Source: Hanstruepera flava
Lineage (GTDB): Bacteria; Bacteroidota; Bacteroidia; Flavobacteriales; Flavobacteriaceae
Length of the DNA stretch: 64,000 nt
Direction: 5' to 3'
NCBI RefSeq assembly: GCF_023634025.1
Contig: NZ_JALJCW010000001.1
Location: forward strand, 1,463,501-1,527,500
Positions within the stretch are counted from its first letter, which is position 1; the number at the start of each line of letters is the position of its first letter. Made by a program: the position numbers and the translations under genes. This document shows, one piece after another, positions 18,635 to 26,366 of the stretch. The notes beneath the pieces were generated by a model that saw only the letters and a program-made list of their open reading frames with translations, was not told the DNA's origin and made no database searches.

Positions 18635-20109
18635 GATTTTGGTTGTTTTAAAACACTTAAAAGTTTTTCTTCTTTACTACCAACTTCTGGATGATGGTCG
18701 TAAACCCATTGTACATGAGGCGGTAAACTCATTAAAATACTTTCAATGCGGCCGTTGGTTTTTAAGCCAAACAAGGTGCCTTTATCGTGAACTAGATTAA
18801 ATTCCACATAACGACCACGACGTATTTCTTGCCAATCGCGCTGTTCTTTAGAAAAAGGTAAATCCTTTCGTTTTTTAACTATTGGAATATAAGCTTCTAA
18901 AAAACTATCACCAATTTCAGTAACAAAGTTAAACCATTTTTCCATAGACATAGTATCGGTAGTCTTGCAATAATCAAAAAACAAACCACCAATGCCTCGC
19001 GCTTCATTTCGGTGCGAATTGTAAAAGTATTCATCGCACCTAGCTTTGTAGGTTTCGTAAAAATCTGGATTATGCTTATCACAAGCTGTTTTACAAACTT
19101 GATGAAAATGTTTGGCATCTTCTTCAAATAAGTAATATGGAGTTAAATCTTGTCCGCCGCCAAACCATTGGTCAACAATGTCGCCATTTTGATTGTACAT
19201 TTCAAAGTAACGCCAATTGGCATGAACAGTCGGAACAAATGGGTTTTTTGGATGTAAAACCAGACTCAAACCACAGGCAAAAAAGTCCGCTTCAGAAACA
19301 CCAAAATGCTTACGCATGGTTTCGGGCAGTTCGCCATGAACTGCCGAAATATTCACACCGCCTTTTTCAAAAACATTACCATTTTCAATCACGCGTGTTC
19401 TTCCACCACCACCTTCAGGGCGTTTCCAAATATCTTCTTGAAATTGTGCTTTGCCATCAACAGTTTCTAATTTAGAAGTGATGGTATCTTGTAAATCTTG
19501 TATGTATTGATAGAATGTGTCTTTGATATCTGAATTGTATTTGGAGGTTGGCCCTAGACCTGTCAGGTTTTTGAAACCTGACAGGTCTAATTGGTGAGCG
19601 TGTTTAAAATTGTCTAAATCATTAAAAAGTGTTAAGATATAGGGTTTATCATTACTGATAAGAGTTTTTTCGTTTAAAAAGTAATTGTTGTAGGATGTAA
19701 ATTTATACTCATAAAACTTATTAGTCAATTTATGATTTTCAGGATTTTTATGAACATATAAGATGAGGTTCTTTAAGTAAGATTCATCATTGATTTTGAT
19801 ACGCTTAAAAGGTCTTTCAAATAAAGTACCAGTTCTATTTTTTTGTTTATTGAATGCTTTCGCATAGGCATTAAAAAGGTTTGAAAATGCTTGAATAGCT
19901 ATTTTTTCTTCAGAAATAATTTTAACAACTAAATGAAAATGATTGTTCAGTAAACAATAGGCAGCAATACTAACCTTATCTTTAAGATGTTTGTCTATGA
20001 GTTTTAGAAAATAAGTCATATTATCTTCAGATTCAAAAAGAACAGAGCTGTTTATTCCTCTATTGAAAATATGATAGTAATGGTCTTTTTCTATTTTTTC
20101 AAGTTTCAT
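18625..20109 (-). CDS. hemF: RAYT transposase-coproporphyrinogen III oxidase fusion (HemF)
   Basis: Two unrelated proteins in one 494-codon frame. Residues 1-170 are a REP-associated Y1 (IS200-like) transposase: NHFHLVV with the HFH pair at 57-59, probable catalytic Tyr82 in NAYAKAFNKQ, then NRTGTLFERPFKR and LYVHKNPE. Residues 174-186 are encoded by a REP palindrome. Residues 195-494 are a complete aerobic coproporphyrinogen III oxidase: GGGGRTRVIENGN, PTVHANWRYFEM, WFGGGQDLTPYY, SHRNEARGIGGLFFDY, GRYVEFNLVHDKG. HemF converts coproporphyrinogen III to protoporphyrinogen IX with O2. Codon 195 (19525-19527) is ATC where flavobacterial HemF normally starts with ATG (M-K-D). No ATG, GTG or TTG lies in frame between the REP and this point, so HemF is apparently made only as a fusion. 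Confidence 0.93.
   Translation of the reverse strand: MKLEKIEKDHYYHIFNRGINSSVLFESEDNMTYFLKLIDKHLKDKVSIAAYCLLNNHFHLVVKIISEEKIAIQAFSNLFNAYAKAFNKQKNRTGTLFERPFKRIKINDESYLKNLILYVHKNPENHKLTNKFYEYKFTSYNNYFLNEKTLISNDKPYILTLFNDLDNFKHAHQLDLSGFKNLTGLGPTSKYNSDIKDTFYQYIQDLQDTITSKLETVDGKAQFQEDIWKRPEGGGGRTRVIENGNVFEKGGVNISAVHGELPETMRKHFGVSEADFFACGLSLVLHPKNPFVPTVHANWRYFEMYNQNGDIVDQWFGGGQDLTPYYLFEEDAKHFHQVCKTACDKHNPDFYETYKARCDEYFYNSHRNEARGIGGLFFDYCKTTDTMSMEKWFNFVTEIGDSFLEAYIPIVKKRKDLPFSKEQRDWQEIRRGRYVEFNLVHDKGTLFGLKTNGRIESILMSLPPHVQWVYDHHPEVGSKEEKLLSVLKQPKSWV
19556..19588. repeat. REP palindrome 1, inside the hemF fusion coding sequence
   Basis: Perfect 15-bp arms AGACCTGTCAGGTTT and AAACCTGACAGGTCT around a 3-nt loop. 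It is translated in frame as part of the RAYT-HemF linker and shares its core with REP palindrome 2 upstream of the same gene. Together the two bound the transposase reading frame. Confidence 0.9.
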
Positions 20110-20148
20110 TTAATAAGATTACAGTGATTTCTTTTTTTTGCGAGTTTT

Positions 20149-20187
20149 GCGAGACCTGTCAGGTTTTTTAAACCTGACAGGTCTCGC
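20149..20187. repeat. REP palindrome 2, between hemE and the RAYT-hemF gene
   Basis: Perfect 18-bp arms GCGAGACCTGTCAGGTTT and AAACCTGACAGGTCTCGC with a TTT loop. The inner 15 bp of each arm equal REP 1. It sits 39 bp upstream of the transposase start codon and 11 bp after hemE. As RNA it would form a stable hairpin between the two genes of the operon. Confidence 0.9.
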
Positions 20188-20198
20188 AGGCTTCAAAC

Positions 20199-21224
20199 TT
20201 AACTTTTATATTCTTTTACAGCATCAATAAAGGCTTTAGCATGATCTAACGGAATGTTAGGCAAAATACCGTGACCCAAGTTTACAATGTATTTATCTTT
20301 CCCAAACTCATTGATCATTTGGGTTACCATCTTCTTAATTTCTGAAGGCGGAGAAAACAATCTGGTAGGATCAAAGTTTCCTTGTAGTGTAATTTTTCCA
20401 CCAGTTAAATAGCGCGCATTTCTTGGAGAACAGGTCCAATCAACACCTAAAGCCGATGCCTTACTTTTAGACATCTCGTTTAGGGCAAACCAACACCCTT
20501 TTCCAAAGGCTATAACTGGAGCATCCTCATGCAATGCCTCAATAATTTGGTTGATATACTGCCAAGAAAACTCTTGATAATCGGTTGGCGATAACATACC
20601 TCCCCAAGAATCAAATACCTGAACAGCATTACAACCTGCTTTTACTTTTTCTTTTAAATAAGCTATAGTAGTATCTGTAATTTTCTGTAATAGTTGGTGT
20701 GCAGCTATTGGGTTTGTAAAACAAAATTCTTTGGCTTTATCAAAATTCTTGCTCCCTTGTCCCTGAACACAATAGCATAAAATAGTCCAGGGTGAACCTG
20801 CAAAACCAATTAAAGGAATCTCATCATTTAATTTTTCTTTGGTTGCTTTTATAGCTTGATACACATAATTAAGTGCGTCTTTAGCATCAGGAACAATAAC
20901 GTTGTCCACATCTTTTTGAGAGCGTATTGGATTCGGTAGATAAGGCCCAAAATTAGGTTTCATTTGTACCTCAATGTTCATGGCTTGAGGTATAACCAAA
21001 ATATCACTAAACAAAATGGCCGCATCCATACCAAATCTTCTTATTGGCTGAACCGTTATTTCACTGGCTAATTCTGGCGTTTGACAGCGCGTAAAGAAAT
21101 CGTACTTGGCTTTAATTTCCATGAATTCTGGAAGGTAGCGACCAGCTTGTCGCATCATCCATACAGGAGGTCTTTCAACAGTTTCTCCTTTTAGGGCTTT
21201 TAAAAATAAATCGTTTTTTATCAT
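20199..21224 (-). CDS. hemE: Uroporphyrinogen decarboxylase
   Basis: Decarboxylates uroporphyrinogen III to coproporphyrinogen III, the substrate of HemF. Seen: [16 protein letters not shown] near the N-terminus with the conserved Arg pair, [14 protein letters not shown], and a C-terminal [18 protein letters not shown]. Length 341 aa is normal for the family. It lies between hemCD and the RAYT-hemF gene on the same strand, with repeat elements in both flanking gaps. Confidence 0.96.
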   Translation of the reverse strand: MIKNDLFLKALKGETVERPPVWMMRQAGRYLPEFMEIKAKYDFFTRCQTPELASEITVQPIRRFGMDAAILFSDILVIPQAMNIEVQMKPNFGPYLPNPIRSQKDVDNVIVPDAKDALNYVYQAIKATKEKLNDEIPLIGFAGSPWTILCYCVQGQGSKNFDKAKEFCFTNPIAAHQLLQKITDTTIAYLKEKVKAGCNAVQVFDSWGGMLSPTDYQEFSWQYINQIIEALHEDAPVIAFGKGCWFALNEMSKSKASALGVDWTCSPRNARYLTGGKITLQGNFDPTRLFSPPSEIKKMVTQMINEFGKDKYIVNLGHGILPNIPLDHAKAFIDAVKEYKS

Positions 21225-21229
21225 ATTTT

Positions 21230-21303
21230 GTCATTCCTGCGAAGGCAGGAATCTTTTTAAATTATTATAGCTTTTACTGGATTCCTGCCTTCGCAGGAAT
21301 GAC
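21230..21303. repeat. Inverted pair of REP-like palindromes between hemE and hemCD
   Basis: A 24-bp element at 21230-21253 (core ATTCCTGCGAAGGCAGGAAT) and its exact reverse complement at 21280-21303, separated by 26 bp. Each element is itself a hairpin. The pair lies within the hem operon just upstream of hemE and would fold into a long stem in the mRNA. Confidence 0.85.
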
Positions 21304-21330
21304 AACTAATTTGACTTTTATGTAATTAGG

Positions 21331-21383
21331 TCTCGACTCCGCTCGACCGGACAATTTTTGTCACCTCGAGCGAAGTCGTGAGA
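21331..21383. repeat. Imperfect inverted repeat of the flavobacterial TCGA-rich type
   Basis: TCTCGACTCCGCTCGACC (from 21331) and CCTCGAGCGAAGTCGTGAGA (ending 21383) are imperfect reverse complements around an AT-rich loop. It ends 2 bases before the hemCD stop codon. It may act as an mRNA processing or stabilising structure at the hemCD-hemE junction. Confidence 0.65.
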
Positions 21384-21385
21384 TT

Positions 21386-22963
21386 TTAAATATAATTTTC
21401 GTTTACCAATTCTATAACACTTTCAACTGTAGGGACTTTTGCAATGCGTATATCCTTAAAATGTTTTTTAGCTTCTTTGGCGGTTGTTTCGCCTATGCAA
21501 AAGGCAATAATTTCAGCATTGTTTTCTTGTCTGTAGCTTTGTACCGTTGATGGACTATAGAGCATAACCCCTTCAACTGAATCTTTGAGTTTCACAGCAT
21601 CGAATTTCGTTTGATAGGCTTCTACTTCAGTAACCGATATATTGTTTTCTTCTAAAATGGAAGGCAAGGCATCTAACCGGATATCGCTACAGAAGTAGGT
21701 TACTTCGGTTCCTTCAATATAATCAACTAAATATTCAGCTAATTTTTGGGCGTTTTTTTCACTGTGCTTAACAGGGCCTATACGGTTTTCAATAAGTTTT
21801 TTGGTTCGTCTGCCTACGCAATAAATGTTCTGAAACTGTAATTCAGTGGCCGAAAAATTATGTAATAAAGCTTCCACAGCATTTTTGCTAGTTATAACTA
21901 CATTTTGAATCGGTTTTCTAACAACTTGTGGCTTTATTCTGTTGAGACTAATTTTTACAAAATCGGAACTATCGACACCTATATTTTCATTAAATAATTG
22001 TAACTGATCTTCAGTAAGCGATTTGGTAGAATACACTTTAGTCCCAACCGAAGAACGTTTAATAGTATCCATTAAGCGCTTTCCACCACGTTCAATAATA
22101 TAATTAGCACAAAAATTAGCCAAATCGTGATGATGTCCTAATTTTTCAGAACGTTTAACTTCAATTTTCTTACTACCATCTGTACTCAATAAAACGCCTT
22201 CAAGTGTAATTTCTTCATCTTTAATAAATGCCAAAGCACCAATTGGAGCTGTACAACCACCTTCCAGTTTATTTAAAAACTCACGCTCAATGGTTGTGCA
22301 TATTTCAGTTTCCTCGTGGTTTAATTCGGAACAGATTGCCTTAATGTCCTCATCTTCTTCAAGAGCAGTAATCATTATGGCGCCTTGGGCAGGAGCAGGA
22401 ATCATCCAATTTAAGTTAATGGCATTAGCTGGGCGTAGTCCTATACGACCAATACCTGCCGCGGCAAAAATAGCAGCGTTCCAATGTTCGTTTTCTTCCA
22501 ATTTTTGTAAACGGGAATTAACGTTACCTCTTAAATTTTCAACGGTATGGGTAGGATAGCGGTTAAGCCACTGTGCGCGACGTCTTAAACTACCTGTAGC
22601 AATAACAGCATTTTTGGCACCTAAAAATTCTTCATTGTTTTTAAAAACCAAGGTGTCACGAACATTCCCACGCTTTAAAACAGCGACTTGAACTATACCT
22701 TTAGGTAAAAGCGTTGGTACATCTTTTAAGGAATGCACAGCAATATCGATATCGTTGTTGAGCATGGCAATATCAAGCGTTTTTGTAAATATACCTGTAA
22801 TGCCCAACTCGTAAAGCGGCTTGTTTAAAACAACATCACCTGTTGATTTAACAGGTACTAATTCGGTTTTATGACCTAAATGCTCTAATTGACTTTTTAC
22901 AATATTGGCTTGATATAAGGCTAACTCACTATCGCGGGTACCTATTCGGATGGTTCTAGACAT
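21386..22963 (-). CDS. hemC: Hydroxymethylbilane synthase fused to uroporphyrinogen-III synthase
   Basis: Residues 1-300 are porphobilinogen deaminase (HemC), which builds the linear tetrapyrrole. Seen: HSLKDVPT, ATGSLRRRAQWL, NLRGNVNSRL, and the dipyrromethane-cofactor Cys237 in EGGCTAPIGA. From about residue 305 the chain continues as a uroporphyrinogen-III synthase-like (HemD) domain of 215 aa: VVITSKNAVEALL, YCVGRRTKKLI and FCIGETTAKEAKKH. One chain should therefore make and cyclise hydroxymethylbilane. The start overlaps the end of hemA by 8 bp, indicating translational coupling. Confidence 0.94.
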   Translation of the reverse strand: MSRTIRIGTRDSELALYQANIVKSQLEHLGHKTELVPVKSTGDVVLNKPLYELGITGIFTKTLDIAMLNNDIDIAVHSLKDVPTLLPKGIVQVAVLKRGNVRDTLVFKNNEEFLGAKNAVIATGSLRRRAQWLNRYPTHTVENLRGNVNSRLQKLEENEHWNAAIFAAAGIGRIGLRPANAINLNWMIPAPAQGAIMITALEEDEDIKAICSELNHEETEICTTIEREFLNKLEGGCTAPIGALAFIKDEEITLEGVLLSTDGSKKIEVKRSEKLGHHHDLANFCANYIIERGGKRLMDTIKRSSVGTKVYSTKSLTEDQLQLFNENIGVDSSDFVKISLNRIKPQVVRKPIQNVVITSKNAVEALLHNFSATELQFQNIYCVGRRTKKLIENRIGPVKHSEKNAQKLAEYLVDYIEGTEVTYFCSDIRLDALPSILEENNISVTEVEAYQTKFDAVKLKDSVEGVMLYSPSTVQSYRQENNAEIIAFCIGETTAKEAKKHFKDIRIAKVPTVESVIELVNENYI

Positions 22964-24218
22964 GGTGGGTAGTTTCTTCTAATTGAAACACTTTTTTTAT
23001 AAGCTCTAAACTATCATTAGTAGAAATAGCATCATCTTTTAAATGATGGGCAAAATGATTGGTTATTTTTTGAATGATATTATTGCTAATAATTTCGGCT
23101 TGCTCTTCATTAAAGTTAGCTAATTTCTTACGTTGAGAATCCAATTCAGCAACTTTAAAATCCTGAAGTTTATTTTTTAGTGCTTTAATGGTAGGTGCAA
23201 ATTTACGTGTTTCCAACCATGCATTAAAATCAGATTCAACGTCTTGAATTATTTTTTCAGCTAACGGAATGTCCTGTTTGCGTTTTTCTAATGTATCATC
23301 GGTAATTTTTGAAAGATAATCCAAATGAATAAGCTTAACGGTATCTAAATCCGAAACATTTTCATTCACGTTTTTGGGAATAGATAAATCTAAAATAAGT
23401 AACTCCTTATTGCTTTGAATAATGTCTTTATCAACTGTAGGATGTTGAGCTCCAGTAGCCACTATTAATATATCACAAGCGTTTATTTCCTCTTGTAAAT
23501 TGGCATAATCCTTTACAGTTAAGTTGAATTTTCCCGCAATAGCTTCAGCTTTCGTTTTGGTACGATTTATAAGTGTAATATGCGGATTCTGTGTATGCTT
23601 TATTAAGTTTTCACAGGTATTTCTACCAATTTTTCCTGTGCCAAAAAGTAAAATATTCTTGCTTGAGATATTTTTAACAGTATTCAATATATACTGAACC
23701 GATGCAAATGAAACAGAAGTAGCACCAGTTGAAATATTTGTTTCTGTCTTAATGCGTTTACTGGCTTGTATTACAGCGTTAATAAGGCGCTCTAAAAAAG
23801 CATTCAACAACCCTTTTTGTTTAGAAGCTATTGTAGCCTGTTTTAACTGACCTATAATTTCAAAATCACCTAATATTTGACTATCAAGCCCTGAACCTAC
23901 TCGAAATAAATGCGAAATGGCTTCGCTGTTTTTGTAAACGAAAGCCACTTTTTGAAATTCTTCAACGGTTCCAACAGTATTATCACAAAGCAATTTGATA
24001 AGCTGAAAAGGATGTTGCGCAAAGCCGTAAATCTCTGTACGATTACAAGTAGAAGTTACTATTAAACTCTCAACGCCTTCATTTTTGGCCTGTTCCAATA
24101 ATTTGGATTTGGCTTCAGCATCCAGGCTAAAGTGACCACGAATTTCTGCATCGGCTTTTTTATAACTTAAACCAATAGCATAAAAAGAATTTCCTTTTGA
24201 AATATTGTAGCGCTCCAT
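22956..24218 (-). CDS. hemA: Glutamyl-tRNA reductase
   Basis: First committed enzyme of the C5 heme pathway: reduces glutamyl-tRNA to glutamate-1-semialdehyde. Seen: catalytic Cys58 in TSTCNRTEIYG, the NADPH-binding stretch LLFGTGKIGRNTCENL, and SLDLSIPKN-like nucleotide-domain residues. Length 420 aa is normal. It is the first gene of the leftward hem operon. hemL, which makes the next step, is not in the window. Confidence 0.95.
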   Translation of the reverse strand: MERYNISKGNSFYAIGLSYKKADAEIRGHFSLDAEAKSKLLEQAKNEGVESLIVTSTCNRTEIYGFAQHPFQLIKLLCDNTVGTVEEFQKVAFVYKNSEAISHLFRVGSGLDSQILGDFEIIGQLKQATIASKQKGLLNAFLERLINAVIQASKRIKTETNISTGATSVSFASVQYILNTVKNISSKNILLFGTGKIGRNTCENLIKHTQNPHITLINRTKTKAEAIAGKFNLTVKDYANLQEEINACDILIVATGAQHPTVDKDIIQSNKELLILDLSIPKNVNENVSDLDTVKLIHLDYLSKITDDTLEKRKQDIPLAEKIIQDVESDFNAWLETRKFAPTIKALKNKLQDFKVAELDSQRKKLANFNEEQAEIISNNIIQKITNHFAHHLKDDAISTNDSLELIKKVFQLEETTHHV

Positions 24219-24337
24219 TACCTGACTTGGAATTTACCAAGCAAAAATAGAATGGATATATTAATAAAAATAACGCCAAAAGAACTTTTAGTATCGCTTG
24301 TAGTTTTTTAATCAATAAATATTAAATAATATGATAA

Positions 24338-24371
24338 TTGTCATACTTTTGCTGTAATATCAATACTTTTG
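24338..24371 (+). promoter_or_regulatory. Probable promoter of the AraC-hemH-MATE operon
   Basis: TACTTTTG at 24364-24371 fits the TAnnTTTG -7 element; a TTG at 24338-24340 lies 23 bp upstream, slightly beyond the preferred spacing. A second TACTTTTG at 24344-24351 is an alternative -7. Transcription from the first would start near 24378, directly before the palindrome at 24382. Confidence 0.45.
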
Positions 24372-24381
24372 ATTAATTTAG

Positions 24382-24398
24382 TTTAGAACCATTCTAAA
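24382..24398. promoter_or_regulatory. Palindromic operator, TTTAGA-N5-TCTAAA (iron-box-like)
   Basis: Perfect palindrome TTTAGAACCATTCTAAA, 13 bp upstream of the AraC start codon and just after the predicted transcription start. The same layout appears at the TonB receptor and feoA. It resembles Fur/Irr-type boxes; the cognate regulator is not in the window. Confidence 0.6.
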
Positions 24399-24411
24399 TA
24401 AAAACAATATT

Positions 24412-25308
24412 ATGCAAGAAAATAGCCAGCCTAAAAGTATCGCTAAAGGATCTTTTGAGGAATCATTTATTGACGATGGTTTTATAGTTTTAACATTTCA
24501 AAATAATTCAAACGAAATTAAAACGGTTGAACGTGAGATAGATAGCAGTTATATACAATTTCACTTTTGCATTAAGGGTTCTAGCGCGTTTCAGTTCAAT
24601 AACGGAACTTACACCCTAAATATTCAGGAAGAAACGTCATTGCTATTATATAATCCTGAACGTGATTTACCAATTTATATGGATGTTAACCCAAATTCTT
24701 GGTTGGTTTCCGTTTTAATTTCCATAAAAAAGTTCCACCGCCTATTTTCACTAGAAGCTGACTACATTACGTTTTTAAGTGAAGATAATCGCCATAAAAA
24801 ATATTACAAAGATGGAAGCATTACACCGTCTATGGCAATCGTTCTCAATCAATTGGTGAATTATAATTTAAATCAGTCTATCAAGAATCTTTATTTTAAA
24901 GGGAAAGCTTATGAGTTGTTAAGCCTATATTTTAATAGAAGTGAAGATGCCAATATTGAGCAATGTCCGTTTTTAGCCGATGAAACCAACGTTATAAAAA
25001 TTCGTAAAGCAAAAGATATAATTATTTCTAGAATGGCTGAACCACCAACTCTTCAAGAACTGGCAGATGAAATTCAGTTGAGCTTGAAAAAATTAAAAGA
25101 AGGTTTCAAGGAAATTTATGGCGATTCTGTATTCAGTTTTTTATTTGATTATAAAATGGAAGTTGCCCGAAAACTATTAGAATCAGGTGACCACAATGTA
25201 AATGAGGTTGGTTTGCGAGTAGGTTATAGTACAGCGAGTCATTTTATAGCGGCATTTAAAAAGAAATATGGTACCACACCAAAAAAATATGTGATGTCTT
25301 TGAATTAA
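24412..25308 (+). CDS. AraC-family transcriptional regulator
   Basis: The C-terminal 100 residues contain the double helix-turn-helix of the AraC family: LQELADEIQLSLKKLKEGF and NEVGLRVGYSTASHFIAAFK, ending in the usual GTTPKKYV. The N-terminal 190 residues are a beta-rich sensor domain, as in exsA/PchR-like regulators that sense siderophores or iron state. It stands between the divergent hemA operon and hemH, 20 bp upstream of hemH, and so probably controls hemH-MATE or iron uptake. A TTTAGA-N5-TCTAAA box lies in its promoter. Confidence 0.88.
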   Translation: MQENSQPKSIAKGSFEESFIDDGFIVLTFQNNSNEIKTVEREIDSSYIQFHFCIKGSSAFQFNNGTYTLNIQEETSLLLYNPERDLPIYMDVNPNSWLVSVLISIKKFHRLFSLEADYITFLSEDNRHKKYYKDGSITPSMAIVLNQLVNYNLNQSIKNLYFKGKAYELLSLYFNRSEDANIEQCPFLADETNVIKIRKAKDIIISRMAEPPTLQELADEIQLSLKKLKEGFKEIYGDSVFSFLFDYKMEVARKLLESGDHNVNEVGLRVGYSTASHFIAAFKKKYGTTPKKYVMSLN

Positions 25309-25328
25309 TTTCAGGGCAAATAATTGAT

Positions 25329-26366
25329 ATGAAAAAAGGAATATTATTAGTAAATCTGGGTTCTCCAGATAGTCCCAATCCTAAAGATGTAAAAAGGTAT
25401 TTAGGTGAATTTTTAATGGATGAACGTGTAATTGACGTACCGCTTTGGGCCAGAAACCTTTTGGTAAAAGGAATCATTTTAAACACTAGACCTAAAGCAT
25501 CAGCGGCAGCCTATAAAAAAATATGGTGGAAAGAAGGCTCGCCTTTAATTGTTTTGTCAGAACGTTTAAAGAAAAAGGTTCAAGAAAAAGTCGATTTTCC
25601 AGTTGCTTTGGCCATGCGTTATGGCAGTATGACCATAAAGAATGGCTTGCAAGAATTAGTTGATAAAGGCGTTGAAGAAGTTCTGCTAATTCCATTATAT
25701 CCGCAATTTGCCATGGCAACAACCGAAACCATTTTGGTTTTAGCCGAAGAGGTTAGAAAGCAATATTTTCCAAACTTAACTATTTCAGATTTACCAGCTT
25801 TTTACAACAAACCCGAATATATTGAAGTATTGTCTAACTCTATAAAACGTCATTTGGAAGGAAAAGACATGGACCACTTGTTATTTTCTTATCATGGTGT
25901 TCCAGAGCGTCATATTCGAAAAAGTGATATTACTAAATCGCATTGTAAAATAGATGGCAGTTGTTGTAAAACACCATCAAGTGCTCATGAGTTTTGTTAT
26001 AGGCATCAATGTTTTGAGGTAACTCGTTTAGTTGCTGAAAAATTAAACCTTGAGGATGGAACCTATTCAACCAGCTTTCAATCGCGATTAGGATTTGACC
26101 CTTGGTTGCAACCCTACACAGATAGAACTATTGAACGTTTAGGAAAAGATGGTATAAAAAACATGGCTATTGTAACACCAGCTTTTGTTAGTGATTGTCT
26201 GGAAACCTTAGAGGAGATTGCTATGGAAGGACAAGAAATATTTCATGAAATAGGTGGGAATGAGTTTACAACCGTACCATGTTTAAATGATGACGATGCA
26301 TGGGTTCGTATTCTAGCTGATTGGATAAACGAATGGGCAGATTCCCAAACTGTATTATCTGAATGA
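25329..26366 (+). CDS. hemH: Ferrochelatase
   Basis: Inserts Fe2+ into protoporphyrin IX, the last step of heme b synthesis. Seen: NLGSPDSPNPKDVKRYL at the N-terminus, SYHGVPERHIRKSD with the catalytic His, and CYRHQCFEVTRLVAEKL. The cysteines of SCCKTPSS and FCYRHQC could reflect an iron-sulphur or metal site. Length 345 aa is normal. The last four bases overlap the start of the MATE transporter gene (ATGA). Confidence 0.95.
   Translation: MKKGILLVNLGSPDSPNPKDVKRYLGEFLMDERVIDVPLWARNLLVKGIILNTRPKASAAAYKKIWWKEGSPLIVLSERLKKKVQEKVDFPVALAMRYGSMTIKNGLQELVDKGVEEVLLIPLYPQFAMATTETILVLAEEVRKQYFPNLTISDLPAFYNKPEYIEVLSNSIKRHLEGKDMDHLLFSYHGVPERHIRKSDITKSHCKIDGSCCKTPSSAHEFCYRHQCFEVTRLVAEKLNLEDGTYSTSFQSRLGFDPWLQPYTDRTIERLGKDGIKNMAIVTPAFVSDCLETLEEIAMEGQEIFHEIGGNEFTTVPCLNDDDAWVRILADWINEWADSQTVLSE

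Noticed and set aside
19525-20109. RAYT and HemF as two separate genes with a stop or frameshift between them
   Set aside because: I read the junction codon by codon: the frame is open through the REP palindrome and both domains are intact, so a single fusion gene is the direct reading.
19525-20187. Target-site duplication around the REP-RAYT unit
   Set aside because: I looked at the bases outside both palindromes and found no convincing short direct repeat, so none is claimed.
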